From: Coralloluteibacterium stylophorae
GTDB lineage: Bacteria > Pseudomonadota > Gammaproteobacteria > Xanthomonadales > Xanthomonadaceae
Direction of reading: 5' to 3'
Length of the DNA stretch: 64,000 nucleotides
Assembly (NCBI RefSeq): GCF_018122625.2
Contig: NZ_JAGQFT020000001.1
Span: forward strand, 1-64,000
Shown piece after piece: positions 26,732 through 38,635 of this stretch (position 1 is the stretch's first letter; each line of letters starts with the position of its first letter). The notes beneath the pieces were generated by a model. The model did not search any database, had not been told where the DNA came from, and saw only the letters and a list, made by a program, of their open reading frames with translations. Made by a program: the position numbers and the translations under genes.

Positions 26732-28276
26732 TCAGCCGTAATGCGCGATCAGGTGCCGCGCGGTCGCGAGGTCGAGGCGGTCGCGCATCGCCCGGACCAA
26801 TGCCGCGGTGACGCGCTCGCGCTGGCAGCCGACGGCGGCGACGACGGCGCCGTCGCGGTGCAGCAGGGCGACGAAGCGGTGCTCGGCGAGGTCGCCGTGG
26901 ATCTCCACCCCGTCCCAGTTCCGGGCGTGGCCGAGATAGTCGTAGCGCTTGCCGAAGTGCTGGGTCCAGAAGAACGGCACCGCCTCGTACGCACGCGGCC
27001 GCTCCGGATCGAGCATGTTGCGCGCCGCGAGCCGCCCGTGCTGCTCGGCCAGGCGCCAGTGCTCGATGCGCAGCGCGCCATGGCCGGGCAGCGGGAAGCG
27101 CGCGATGTCCCCGGCGGCGTACAGGCCCGGGGCCGCGCAGAGGCCGGCGTCGACCGGGACGCCGCCGTCCTCGGCCAGCGCCACCCCGCGCAGCAGGGCG
27201 GTCGCCGGCCGCACGCCGATGCCGACCACGACCAGGTCGGCGAGCGCCTCGCCGCCGTCGGCGAGGCACACGCGTTCGACGCGGCCGCAGCCCTCGAACG
27301 CCACCGGCTCCGCCCCGGTCAGGAAGCGCACGCCGTGCGCGCCGTGGAGGCCCTTGATCGCCGCTGCGACCTCCTCGCCGAACTGGCGCGCGAAGGGCAG
27401 CGGATGGCGGCCGACGACGGTGACCCCGAGCCCGCGCTCGGTCAGCGCCGAGGCGCATTCCATGCCGATGAAGCTGTCGCCGATCACCACTGCGCGCCGG
27501 CCCGGCGCGGCATCGCGCAGCAGCGCCGCCGCATCGTCGCGGCTGCGCAGGGTATGCACGCCGGACAGATGCGCGCCGGGCAGGTCGAGGTTGACCGGGG
27601 TCGCCCCGGTGGCGAGGAGGGCGGCGTCGTAGTCGATGCGGCGGCCGTCGGCCAGCGCGATCTCGCGCGCCGCCGCGTCCACGGCCACCACCTCGGCCTC
27701 GATCCGCTCGATGTCGTGCGCCGCGAACCAGGCGTGCTCGCGGATCGGCGGGACGTCGTCCGGCGCCATCGCGCCGGCGGGAACGAATTTCGACAGCACG
27801 GTGCGGTCGTAGGGAGCGGCGCGCTCGCGCTCGACGATCACGATCCGGCCCGCGAAACCGAACTCGCGCAGCGCCGCTGCTGCGGCGGTGCCCGCGGTGC
27901 CGCCGCCGACGATCGCGAAGCGGCGCGCGTCGCCGCCGCGGCGCGCATGCACGGTCGCCGCCGCACGCGGCGTGGGGTCGAGGTGGACGAGGCCATCGCG
28001 GACCTCGACGTCGTACCGGCGCAGTCCGTCGAGCGCCGCCGGTTCGCACAGGCCGCCGTCCTCGATCCGGAACTGCGCCTTGTGCCACGGACACACCAGG
28101 CGCCCTGCGCAGACGGCTCCGCCTTCCAGCGGTGCGCCGGCGTGGGGACAGTCCGCCTGGTAGGCGAACACGGCATCGCCGCGGCGCAGCAGCAGGACCT
28201 CGGTGTCGCCGATGCGCACGCGGGTGCCGTGGTGCTCGGGCAGCGCGTCCAGGCGGGCGACGGCGCAGCGGCTCAC
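26732..28276 (-). CDS. Rieske domain-FAD/NAD(P)-dependent oxidoreductase (AIFM3-like)
   Basis: Fusion of 514 residues. An N-terminal Rieske [2Fe-2S] domain (residues 1-105) has the ligand motifs CPHAGAPLEGG and CPWH. A pyridine-nucleotide disulfide-type FAD reductase follows, with IVGGGTAGTAAAAAL (FAD), VVIGDSFIGMECASAL (NAD(P)) and YAAGDIA. The layout matches apoptosis-inducing factor-like and ferredoxin reductase-like proteins, which move electrons from NAD(P)H to iron-sulfur partners. I chose the GTG at 28276 because it starts right before the Rieske domain and overlaps the stop of the upstream AI-2E-family gene by GTGA. Confidence 0.92.
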   Translation of the reverse strand: MSRCAVARLDALPEHHGTRVRIGDTEVLLLRRGDAVFAYQADCPHAGAPLEGGAVCAGRLVCPWHKAQFRIEDGGLCEPAALDGLRRYDVEVRDGLVHLDPTPRAAATVHARRGGDARRFAIVGGGTAGTAAAAALREFGFAGRIVIVERERAAPYDRTVLSKFVPAGAMAPDDVPPIREHAWFAAHDIERIEAEVVAVDAAAREIALADGRRIDYDAALLATGATPVNLDLPGAHLSGVHTLRSRDDAAALLRDAAPGRRAVVIGDSFIGMECASALTERGLGVTVVGRHPLPFARQFGEEVAAAIKGLHGAHGVRFLTGAEPVAFEGCGRVERVCLADGGEALADLVVVGIGVRPATALLRGVALAEDGGVPVDAGLCAAPGLYAAGDIARFPLPGHGALRIEHWRLAEQHGRLAARNMLDPERPRAYEAVPFFWTQHFGKRYDYLGHARNWDGVEIHGDLAEHRFVALLHRDGAVVAAVGCQRERVTAALVRAMRDRLDLATARHLIAHYG

Positions 28277-29270
28277 GACGCTTCCCCGGGCACGTCGGTG
28301 TCCTCGCCGAGCGTCTCGCGCACGTACAGGCGCTTGACCAGCACGAAGATCACGACCGTCAGCGGCGCGGCGAGCAGCACGCCGAGCACGCCGAACAGCA
28401 GGCCGGCGCCGATCAGGGCGAACAGCAGCAGGGCGGGCGGCAGTTCGACCGCGCGCTGCTGCACCAGGGGCTGCAGCAGGTTGCCCTCGATCTGCTGGAC
28501 CACGAGATACAGCAGCGTGGTGAGCAGGCCGGTGCGCGGGTCGACGGTGAGCGCGAGCAGGATCGCGGGCACCGCGGCGGCGATCGGCCCGACCAGGGGG
28601 ACGAAATCCAGCAGCGTCGCGATGATCGCCAGGCCCAGCGCGGCGGGCACGCCCAGCGCCCACAGGCCCAGCCCGGTCAGCACCCCGACCGCCAGCATGG
28701 CGACGGCCTGCCCGCCCAGCCACAGCCGCAGCGCGCGGCCGCTGTCGGCGAGCGCCTCGGCCGCCGGTGCACGCACGGCTGCGCCGCGAGGTAGACCGCG
28801 CCGACCAGCACCACCAGCAGATTGGCGATGCCGCCGCCGAACGACATGGCCAGGGTGCCCGCGCGCGAGACCACTTCCGACACGGCATCGCCGAGGCCGC
28901 CGACCGAATCCTGCAGGGCCGAGCCGAGATCCGACTGCGCCAGCCGCTGCTGCAGCGCGGCCCAGGCCGCGGGAAGGGTGTCCTGCAGGGTGCGCAGCTC
29001 GCGCCCGAGCTGTGCGCCGAAGGCCCAGCCGGCGGCCACCAGCGCGACGCCGAGCGCCACCACCACCAGCACCAGGGCGACGCCCTCGGACAGCCGCGTG
29101 TGCCGCGCGAGGGGGCCTGCGAGCGCGTTCAGCACGATCGCGACCACGATGGCGGCGAACACCAGGATCAGCAGACTCGACAGCGTCCACAGCACCAGCG
29201 CCAGCGCCACGAGCGCGAGCGCGATCACGATCCGCTCGATGAAGACGCGATGGTCCGAGGCCGCGGCCAT
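28273..29270 (-). pseudogene. AI-2E family permease, frameshifted
   Basis: Membrane protein of the AI-2E/PerM family. The first part is read in one frame from ATG 29270 (helices, the coiled segment LRTLQDTLPAAWAALQQRL and VVLVGAVYLAAQP). After about 28776 that frame becomes nonsense, while the family continues in a neighbouring frame with ALRLWLGGQAVAMLAVGV, DFVPLVGPIAAAVPA and the C-terminal helices. Between AAQP and AAEALADSG only 11 bases remain where the family usually has about 18 residues, so roughly 40 bases appear lost, with a shift of frame. This is either a true inactivating deletion or an assembly error. The gene is coupled to the Rieske/FAD reductase (GTGA). Confidence 0.8.
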
Positions 29271-29418
29271 GCGGTTCCCCTGTGCGATGTCCGGCACCCA
29301 TTGGAGCGGGGGCGGCGGCAAGGCCGCGTCACCGACCGCACGCCGGCGTACGTTCACCGCCCGCTGATGCCGCGGCCGCTACACCTGCGGACTTTGTCCG
29401 CGTCCCGATGGAGATCCG

Positions 29419-30531
29419 ATGCAGCGCAGCCACTCCCTGCCGCGGCACCACGCCCGCGCGTGGCGCTTCCGTGCCGCGCATGGCCGTTGCGGGGGAAGCG
29501 TGGCGCTGTGTCTGGCTCTCCTCGCCTGCGGCGGCGAGCCGCCGCCGCCGCAGGGGCCGCGCCCGGTCGTCGTCGAGCACCCGCAGACCGCGCGCAGCCA
29601 GCGGCAGACGCTGGACTATTCAGGGCGGGTCGAGGCGGCGGAGGGCACGCAGCTTTCGTTCCAGGTGAGCGGTCGCGTGGAGACGATCCATGTCCGCGAC
29701 GGCGAGGACGTCGAGCGCGGCGAGCTGCTCGCCGAGCTCGACGACACCGACTACCGCGTGCGGCTGCGCGAGGCCATGGTCAACGAACGCACCGCGGCGG
29801 CCGACTTCGCCCGCCGCAGCCAGCTCGAGGAGGAGGGCATCCTCTCGCCGGCCGCGCTCGAACAGTCGCAGGCGCAGCTCGCCTCGGCGCGCGCGGCGCG
29901 CGAACAGGCCGAGCGCCAGGTCGCCTACACCCGCCTGGAGGCGCCCTACGACGGCCGCGTCGCCCGCAGCGAGGTCGAGGAGGGCGTGGTGGTGCAGGCC
30001 GGGCAGCCGATCTTCACCATGCAGGACAGCGGGATCGTGGAGATCGCGGTCGACGTGCCGGAAACCGACGCGGCGCGACTCGACTTCGACGCCGGCCTCG
30101 CTGCGACCGGACGCGTGCTCGCGGCCGAGGGCCAGCCGGCGATGGAGCTGCGCTACCACGAGCACGCCACCGTCCCCGAGCAGCAGTCGCGCACCTACCG
30201 TCTGGTGCTGCGCGGCGTGCCGCCGGAGGGCGTCAACCTGCTGCCCGGCATGGCGGTGCGGGTGTCGATCCCGGATCCGAACCCGCCGGAGCTCGGTCCC
30301 GGCCGTGCCCGCGTGCCGCTGGCGGCGGTGCTGACCGACGAGGGCGGCCGGTCGGTGGTCTGGACCGTCGCCGCCGACGGCAGCGCGCATCCGGTCGCGG
30401 TCGAGCTGGTGCAGGTCGACGAGGGCGCGGCGCTGGTCGGAGGCGATCTCGATGCCGACGCGCGCGTGGTCGTGGCCGGCGCGCGCATGCTGCACGAGGG
30501 GCAGCAGGTCGAGCCGCGGATGCGGGACTGA
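29419..30531 (+). CDS. RND efflux periplasmic adaptor
   Basis: Membrane fusion protein of 370 residues, the periplasmic adaptor of a tripartite efflux pump. The N-terminus has a long basic stretch and a lipobox LLAC (C37). Residues 68-105 form the first half of the lipoyl domain (GRVETIHVRDGEDVERGELL), a helical hairpin follows, and the second half contains ARSEVEEGVVVQAGQPIF. A beta-barrel domain comes after. It is the first gene of a three-gene operon with pump and channel, six bases before the pump. The substrate is not predictable. Confidence 0.93.
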   Translation: MQRSHSLPRHHARAWRFRAAHGRCGGSVALCLALLACGGEPPPPQGPRPVVVEHPQTARSQRQTLDYSGRVEAAEGTQLSFQVSGRVETIHVRDGEDVERGELLAELDDTDYRVRLREAMVNERTAAADFARRSQLEEEGILSPAALEQSQAQLASARAAREQAERQVAYTRLEAPYDGRVARSEVEEGVVVQAGQPIFTMQDSGIVEIAVDVPETDAARLDFDAGLAATGRVLAAEGQPAMELRYHEHATVPEQQSRTYRLVLRGVPPEGVNLLPGMAVRVSIPDPNPPELGPGRARVPLAAVLTDEGGRSVVWTVAADGSAHPVAVELVQVDEGAALVGGDLDADARVVVAGARMLHEGQQVEPRMRD

Positions 30532-30537
30532 CCGCGC

Positions 30538-33500
30538 ATGGACATCGCGCGCTACTCGATCCGCCACCCGGTCAACGTCTGGCTGCTGGTCCTGGTCTGC
30601 CTCGTCGGCGGCCTGTTCGCCTACTTCAACATCGAACGCCTGGAGGATCCCGAGTTCACGATCAAGGAGGCGATCGTGACCACGATCTACCCCGGTGCCA
30701 GCGCCGAGGAGGTCGAGACCGAGGTCAGCGACGTGCTGGAGGGCGCCGTGCAGCAGATGGCGCAGCTCAAGGAGGTGCGGACCCAGTCGATGGCCGGCTA
30801 CTCCGAGATGCGCATCGAGATCCGCGACAGCTTCCGCAGCGAGGACATCCCGCAGATCTGGGACGAGCTGCGGCGCAAGATCAACGATGCGCAGGGCCAG
30901 CTGCCGCCGGGCGCGCAGCCGTCGACGGTCAACGACGACTTCAGCGACGTCTACGGCATCTACTACGCGCTGACCGGCGACGGCCTGACCCGCAGCGAGC
31001 TCAACGAGGTCGCCAAGGACCTGCGCCGTGGCCTGATCACGGTCGACGGCGTCGGCCAGGTCGAGATCGCCGGCGCGGTCGACGAGCAGTTCGTGATCTC
31101 GATCCCGCAGGCGCGGCTGGCGGCGCTGCGCATCGCGCCGGAGGAGATCGCCGGCGCCATCGGCGACGCCGACCGCGAGCTCTACGCCGGCGGCCTGCGC
31201 AGCGGCGACCTGTTCCTGCGCGTCAGTCCGACCGGCGCCTACGACTCGATCGAGGCGATCCGCCAGCTGCCGGTCGGCCGCGGCGAATCGCGCGTGGTGC
31301 TCGGCGACATCGCCACGGTCAGCCGCGAACCGGTCGAGCGTCCGAACCAGCTCATCCGCTGGGACGGCAGGGAGGCGATCACCATCGGCATCGCCGGGCT
31401 GCCGTCGGTGAACATCGTCGACGTCGGCGCCAACGTCGACCGCGCGCTGAAGCAGTTCGAGGGCCGGATCCCGCTGGGCGTCGAGCTGCATCCGATCTAC
31501 CAGCAGCCGCAGGTGGTCGACGAGGCGGTCTCGGGCTTCGCGCTCAACGTCGGCGAGTCGCTGGCCATCGTCATCGCCGTGCTGTGCCTGGTGATGGGCT
31601 GGCGCGCGGGCGTGATCATCGGCGCGATCCTGCTGCTCACCGTCGGCGGCACGCTGCTGGCGATGTACATGCTCGGCCTCGAGCTCGAGCGGGTCTCGCT
31701 GGCGGCGCTGATCATCGCCATGGGCATGCTGGTGGACAACGCGGTGGTGATCTGCGACGGCATGCAGGTGCGCCTGCGCCAGGGCATGTCGGCGCTGCGC
31801 GCGGCGAGCGAGTCGGTGCGGTTGACGCAGTGGTCGCTGCTGGGCGCGACCATCATCGGCATCCTCGCCTTCGCCGGCATCGGCCTGTCGCAGGACACCA
31901 CGGGCGAGTTCATGTTCTCGCTGTTCATGGTGATCCTGATCTCGCTCCTGCTGAGCTGGGTGCTGGCGGTGAGCGTGGTGCCGCTGTTCGGCTACCGCTG
32001 GCTGGTGACCGGCGACCAGCGGCGCGAGGACGGGGACGGGGACGGGGACGGCGAGGACCGCGACGGCGGCGCGGAATCGCCGTATCAGGGGCGCATCTAC
32101 GATCGCTTCCGCGGCATCGTCGGCCGCAGCCTCGCGCACCGCGGGCTGACCGTCGGCGCGGCGGCGCTGCTGACCGTGCTGTGCGTGGTGGGCTTCGGCT
32201 TCCTGCCGCAGTCGTTCTTCCCGCCGTCGTCGACGCCGATGGCCTTCATCGACGTCGAGACCCGCCAGGGCAGTGACATCCGCGCCACCTCCGACGCGCT
32301 GGCGCGGGTCGAGGACTACGTGCGCGAGACCTTCCCGGAGATCCAGCACCGGGTGAGCTTCGTCGGCCAGGGCGCGTCGCGCTTCATGCTGACCTATGCC
32401 CCGGAGACTCCGGAGCCGTCGTACGGCCAGATCATCGTGCTGGTCGAGGAGGCGGACGTGCTGGAGGACATCCTCGACCGCTTCAACACCGAGGCGCCGG
32501 AGCGCTTCCCCGACCTGCAGCTGCACGGCGAGCGGGTGGTGTTCGGCTCCAATCCCGAGGCGCGCGTCGAGGCGCGTTTCAGCGGCCCGTCGTACGAGGA
32601 GCTGCGGCGCCTGTCCGCGCAGGCGCAGCGGATCATGAAGGCCGACGGTGGCCTGGTGAACGTGCGCGACGACTGGCGCCAGCGCGAGATCGTGCTGCGC
32701 CCGCAGCTCGACCTGCGGCGCATGGCCGACGCCGGCATGAGCCGCCAGGACGTCGCGCAGGCGCTGGCGATGGCCACCGCCGGCGTGCAGGTCTCGGTGC
32801 TGCGCGATGGCGACGAGCAGCGCCCGCTGATGCTGCGCGCCCCCGACGCCGAACGCGCCGACGCCGACGAACTGCCGCGACGGCTGGTGTGGAGTTCCGG
32901 CGCGCAGCGCTACGTGCCGCTGGCGCAGGTCGCCGACGGCGTCGAGGCCGTCCAGCAGGAGGCCCTGATCCACCGCCGCGACCGCGAACGCACCATCGCC
33001 GTCCGCGGCGAGCCGGCGGTGGGCCTGCAGGCGAACGAGGCGCACAGGCGCATCAAGGAGGAGATCGAGGCGATGCAGCTACCGCCGGGCTACAGCATGC
33101 AGTGGGGCGGCGAGTACGAGGAATCCGGCGATGCGCAGAGCGCGCTCATGAGCACGCTGGCGCTGCCGTATCTGGGCATGCTGCTGGTGACCGTGCTGCT
33201 GTTCGCCCGCGTCAGGCAGCCGGTGGTGATCTGGCTGGTGGTGCCGATGGCGATCTGCGGCGTCACCATCGGCCTGGCGGTCAGCGGGCAGCCGTTCGGC
33301 TTCGTCGCGCTGCTCGGCCTGCTGAGCCTGACCGGCCTGCTGCTGAAGAACGCGATCGTCCTGGTCGAGGAGATCGACCGCCAGATCGACGAGGGCGTGC
33401 CGCGGCATACCGCGGTCGTGGAGGCCACCACCAGCCGCCTGGTGCCGGTGACCATGGCCGCCGGCACCACGGTGCTGGGCATGGTGCCGCTGCTGTTCGA

Positions 33501-33639
33501 CGCGCTGTTCGCCTCGATGGCGGTGACGATCATGGGCGGCCTCGCGTTCGCCACCGTGCTGACCCTGGTGGTGGTGCCCTGCCTGTACGCGCTGTTCTTC
33601 CGGGTGCACGGCGACGAGACCGCGGAGGCGCGGGCATGA
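30538..33639 (+). CDS. RND efflux pump, inner-membrane permease
   Basis: Resistance-nodulation-division transporter of 1033 residues with the usual two-fold layout: helix 1 (NVWLLVLVCLVGGLFAYFNI), a large periplasmic loop, helices 2-6, a second loop and helices 8-12. The proton-relay helix 4 contains GMLVDNAVV with its aspartate; GTTVLGMVPLLFDALFASMA is near the end. It resembles the TriC/MexK-like branch rather than AcrB. The loop after helix 6 contains an Asp/Gly tract encoded by repeated GGGGAC hexamers near 32030-32052. Its stop overlaps the start of the channel gene by ATGA. Confidence 0.94.
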   Translation: MDIARYSIRHPVNVWLLVLVCLVGGLFAYFNIERLEDPEFTIKEAIVTTIYPGASAEEVETEVSDVLEGAVQQMAQLKEVRTQSMAGYSEMRIEIRDSFRSEDIPQIWDELRRKINDAQGQLPPGAQPSTVNDDFSDVYGIYYALTGDGLTRSELNEVAKDLRRGLITVDGVGQVEIAGAVDEQFVISIPQARLAALRIAPEEIAGAIGDADRELYAGGLRSGDLFLRVSPTGAYDSIEAIRQLPVGRGESRVVLGDIATVSREPVERPNQLIRWDGREAITIGIAGLPSVNIVDVGANVDRALKQFEGRIPLGVELHPIYQQPQVVDEAVSGFALNVGESLAIVIAVLCLVMGWRAGVIIGAILLLTVGGTLLAMYMLGLELERVSLAALIIAMGMLVDNAVVICDGMQVRLRQGMSALRAASESVRLTQWSLLGATIIGILAFAGIGLSQDTTGEFMFSLFMVILISLLLSWVLAVSVVPLFGYRWLVTGDQRREDGDGDGDGEDRDGGAESPYQGRIYDRFRGIVGRSLAHRGLTVGAAALLTVLCVVGFGFLPQSFFPPSSTPMAFIDVETRQGSDIRATSDALARVEDYVRETFPEIQHRVSFVGQGASRFMLTYAPETPEPSYGQIIVLVEEADVLEDILDRFNTEAPERFPDLQLHGERVVFGSNPEARVEARFSGPSYEELRRLSAQAQRIMKADGGLVNVRDDWRQREIVLRPQLDLRRMADAGMSRQDVAQALAMATAGVQVSVLRDGDEQRPLMLRAPDAERADADELPRRLVWSSGAQRYVPLAQVADGVEAVQQEALIHRRDRERTIAVRGEPAVGLQANEAHRRIKEEIEAMQLPPGYSMQWGGEYEESGDAQSALMSTLALPYLGMLLVTVLLFARVRQPVVIWLVVPMAICGVTIGLAVSGQPFGFVALLGLLSLTGLLLKNAIVLVEEIDRQIDEGVPRHTAVVEATTSRLVPVTMAAGTTVLGMVPLLFDALFASMAVTIMGGLAFATVLTLVVVPCLYALFFRVHGDETAEARA
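32030..32052 (+). repeat. in-frame GACGGG hexanucleotide repeat
   Basis: Three to four copies of GACGGG encode the DGDGDGE tract in the cytoplasmic loop of the RND pump. Because the unit is six bases, copy-number changes keep the frame and alter only the acidic loop. Confidence 0.7.
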
Positions 33640-35153
33640 GGCGCGTCACCGCATTCGCGGCGGCGGCCGCCGTCGCGCTCGCCGCCTGCAGCACGCCGCC
33701 GGTGCGCGAGCTGCCGCCGCTGCCGGATCGCTACTTCACCGCCGCGCCGGGCGCGGCGGACGCGCGCGATCCGGCGGCGCTCGCCGACTGGTGGCAGGCC
33801 TTCGACGACCCGCCGCTGACCGAGCTCGTCCGCACCGCACTGGCGCGCAATCTCGACGTGCAGTCGGCGCTGGCCGACATCCGCCTCGCGCGCGCGCAGC
33901 TGCGCCAGGCGCGCTCGGCGCTGTACCCGCGGCTGGACGTGGCCGGGCAGGGCAGCCGCCAGTTCATCGACACCGAGCGCCTCGCCGACAGCGCGATCGG
34001 GCAGCAGTTCGGCTTCGAGGAGGACGAGGTCAACTTCGACATGTGGCAGCTCGCCCTGCAGGCGGAGTGGGAGATCGACCTGTTCGGCGCCAACCGCCTG
34101 CGCGCCGAGGCCGGTCGCACCCAGCTCGGCTCGGCGCAGGCGCAGCTGGTCGCGACCCGGCTGGCGGTGGCGTCCAACCTCGCCCAGGGCTACGTGCAGG
34201 CGCGCGCGCTGATCGCGCAGCGCGCGATCCTCATCGAGAGCATCGAGGTCGCGCGCGAACTGGAGCGCGTGGCGGATGCGCGCTTCCGCCTCGGCGAAGT
34301 CACCCGCCTCGACGTCGAGGCCGCGGCCGCGCAGCGGGCCGGCATCGAGGCCAGCCTGGGCGACATCGACGCCTCCCTCGCGCAGGCGACCTTCGCCCTC
34401 GACACCCTGATCGACCGCCCGCCCGGCACGGTGCGCGCGCGCCTGGCGGACGAGGGCAGGGTGCCGCTGGCCGACGCGGTGGTTCCGCGCGGGCAGCCGG
34501 TCGACCTGCTGCGGCGCCGTCCCGACGTGATCGCCGCCGCCGCCGGGCTGGAGGCCGCCGAACTGCAGGCCCTGGCGAGCCGGCGCGACCTGTTCCCCAA
34601 GATCGGCCTCAGCGCCGCCCTCGGGCGCACCGGGCTCGGCCTCGGCGAGTTCTCCGCCGCCTCCGACCTGAAGTCGCTGTCCGGGCAGGTGAGCGTGCCC
34701 TGGTTCGACTTCGGCGCCCGCCGCGCCGCCATCGACCTGGCCGACGCGCAGGCCGACAGCGGCTACGTCGCCCTGCGCCAGGCGCTGGCCGGCGCGCTGG
34801 AGGACGTCGAGGTCGCCAGCGCCCAGCTCGACGCGCGCCGCGCCCAGCTCGCCGCCCGGCGCGAGACGCGGGAACGGGCGCAGACCGCCTGGCGGATGGC
34901 GCGGCGGACCTACGAGGTCGGGCTCGCCAACCTCGCCGACGTGCTGGACGCGCAGAATGGCCTGCTCGACGCGCGCCGCCAGCTGCTCGACACCGAGCGC
35001 GCGCTGGCCCTGGCGCAGATCGCCCTCTACGTCGCCCTCGGCGGTGGCTGGAACCCGCACCCCGATGCCCCCGACGGCGTCGAGGCCGTCCGCCAGGACC
35101 TGCAGTCCGAGCCCGTCCCCGACCGCATCCGCCGTCCCGAGCCCACCCCGTAG
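33636..35153 (+). CDS. RND efflux outer-membrane channel, NodT family
   Basis: Outer-membrane factor of 505 residues with a lipobox LAAC (C18) and two OEP repeats rich in long helices; motifs WWQAFDDPPLTELVRTAL, WEIDLFG and YEVGLANLADVLDAQ are typical of TolC/OprM-type lipoproteins. It completes the tripartite pump with the two preceding genes and overlaps the pump by four bases. The C-terminal 40 residues are proline- and acid-rich. The downstream region is the composite repeat array, which may end the transcript. Confidence 0.94.
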   Translation: MRRVTAFAAAAAVALAACSTPPVRELPPLPDRYFTAAPGAADARDPAALADWWQAFDDPPLTELVRTALARNLDVQSALADIRLARAQLRQARSALYPRLDVAGQGSRQFIDTERLADSAIGQQFGFEEDEVNFDMWQLALQAEWEIDLFGANRLRAEAGRTQLGSAQAQLVATRLAVASNLAQGYVQARALIAQRAILIESIEVARELERVADARFRLGEVTRLDVEAAAAQRAGIEASLGDIDASLAQATFALDTLIDRPPGTVRARLADEGRVPLADAVVPRGQPVDLLRRRPDVIAAAAGLEAAELQALASRRDLFPKIGLSAALGRTGLGLGEFSAASDLKSLSGQVSVPWFDFGARRAAIDLADAQADSGYVALRQALAGALEDVEVASAQLDARRAQLAARRETRERAQTAWRMARRTYEVGLANLADVLDAQNGLLDARRQLLDTERALALAQIALYVALGGGWNPHPDAPDGVEAVRQDLQSEPVPDRIRRPEPTP

Positions 35154-35162
35154 GCGTGGCGC

Positions 35163-35683
35163 CTGTAGGAGGGGCTTCAGCCCCGACCGTGGCGAGACGG
35201 CGGTTGCGATGAAGCGGGAACCGGGAATCGGGAATCGGGAATCGGGACCCGAAGCCCAGCACGTCACCCCGTCCCATTCCCCCGTAGGAGCGGCTTCAGC
35301 CGCGACACGCTGGATGGCGAGGCACCTGTGGGAGGGGCTTCAGCCCCGACATCGCCGAGACAGCGGTAGCGATGGAGCGGGAACCGGGAATCGGGAATCG
35401 GGACCCGAAGCCCGGCACGACACCCCGTCCCGTTCCCCGTAGGAGCGGCTTCAGCCGCGACCACGCGCCCGGGTGGCGAGCGCTCCTGTGGGAGGGGCTT
35501 CAGCCCCGACGTCGGTGCGGCACCGATGCTGGCGAAGCGGGATGCGGGAGCGGGGGAATGGGGAATGGGGAATGGGAGCGGGGGACCCGAAGCCCGGCAC
35601 GGCACCCGTCGCGCCCCCTGTAGGAGCGGCTTCAGCCGCGACACGCTGGATGGCGAGGCACCTGTTGGAGGGGCTTCAGCCCC
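35163..35683. repeat. tandem array of composite hairpin repeats
   Basis: The 623-base gap 35154-35776 contains no gene. It holds a higher-order tandem repeat: copies of TGTGGGAGGGGCTTCAGCCC begin at 35164, 35327, 35487 and 35663 (periods 163, 160, 176). Each unit also carries GCGATGGAGCGGGAACCGGG, a GGGAATCGGGAATC run, ACCCGAAGCCCGGCACG and the partner hairpin GTAGGAGCGGCTTCAGCCGC (near 35284, 35439, 35619). After the last copy an inverted CCCGATTCCCGATTCCC lies near 35740-35756. It sits between the converging RND operon and a minus-strand small gene. Confidence 0.9.
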
Positions 35684-35776
35684 ACATCGCCGACCACCCA
35701 GGGCTCAGCAGACTCGCCCGAGCCCGCGCCGTCCCAGGTCCCGATTCCCGATTCCCCAGTCCCGCTTCACCACCTC

Positions 35777-36115
35777 CTACGAGCGGACGGCCGCGCGCCA
35801 GGCGCGGCGGTCCGGGTGGACCGCCGCGTAGGCCTCGCTGACGTGTCGGCTGATGTAGCTGCTCAGGCCGCGGCCGGCCTCGGCGAGCGCCCGCATCTCG
35901 GTGACGGCAGCGGCGCCGGCGCTCTCGTGCGTATAGACGTAGACGCCGCCGCCACGGAACTCGACCGCGATCCCGTCGGGGACCACGGCCCAGGCGCGCA
36001 CGCCGCTGTCGCCATGGCGATTGCCGTAGCGCCTCAATGCGGACACGGGCGATGGCCCACGTGCCGCGCCCTCGACCGGCGGCGACCGCGTGCGCGGCGC
36101 CGCCGCCATCGGCAT
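35777..36115 (-). CDS. hypothetical protein, KTSC-like
   Basis: Small protein of 112 residues. Its C-terminal half (AVEFRGGGVYVYTHESAG, then AGRGLSSYISRHV) looks like the KTSC type of short beta-rich domain, but the match is loose. The first 25 residues are low-complexity. It starts 16 bases after the catalase stop on the same strand and may be a passenger of that transcript; no clear ribosome site is seen. Function unknown. Confidence 0.6.
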   Translation of the reverse strand: MPMAAAPRTRSPPVEGAARGPSPVSALRRYGNRHGDSGVRAWAVVPDGIAVEFRGGGVYVYTHESAGAAAVTEMRALAEAGRGLSSYISRHVSEAYAAVHPDRRAWRAAVRS

Positions 36116-36131
36116 CCAGGCGCGAGCGGGC

Positions 36132-38513
<2,382 letters not shown>

Positions 38514-38635
38514 GTCGCGTCGCGTCCTGGGCGGTCGGAAGGGTCCGTCCGACGCTAGGGAGGGGGAGATCAAGGCGCGGTGTCGGCACGCCGCCTTTCG
38601 GTGAATCGCAGGCGGCCGATGCGATAGGCAGCGTC

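Noticed and set aside
29620-33045. Long minus-strand frame opposite the RND genes (about 1140 residues)
   Set aside because: Histidine/arginine/glutamine-rich shadow of the pump and adaptor coding strand; no domain.
35163-35683. Possible CRISPR array
   Set aside because: Repeats are hairpins at 160-176-base spacing with repeated, not unique, sequence between them and no cas genes.
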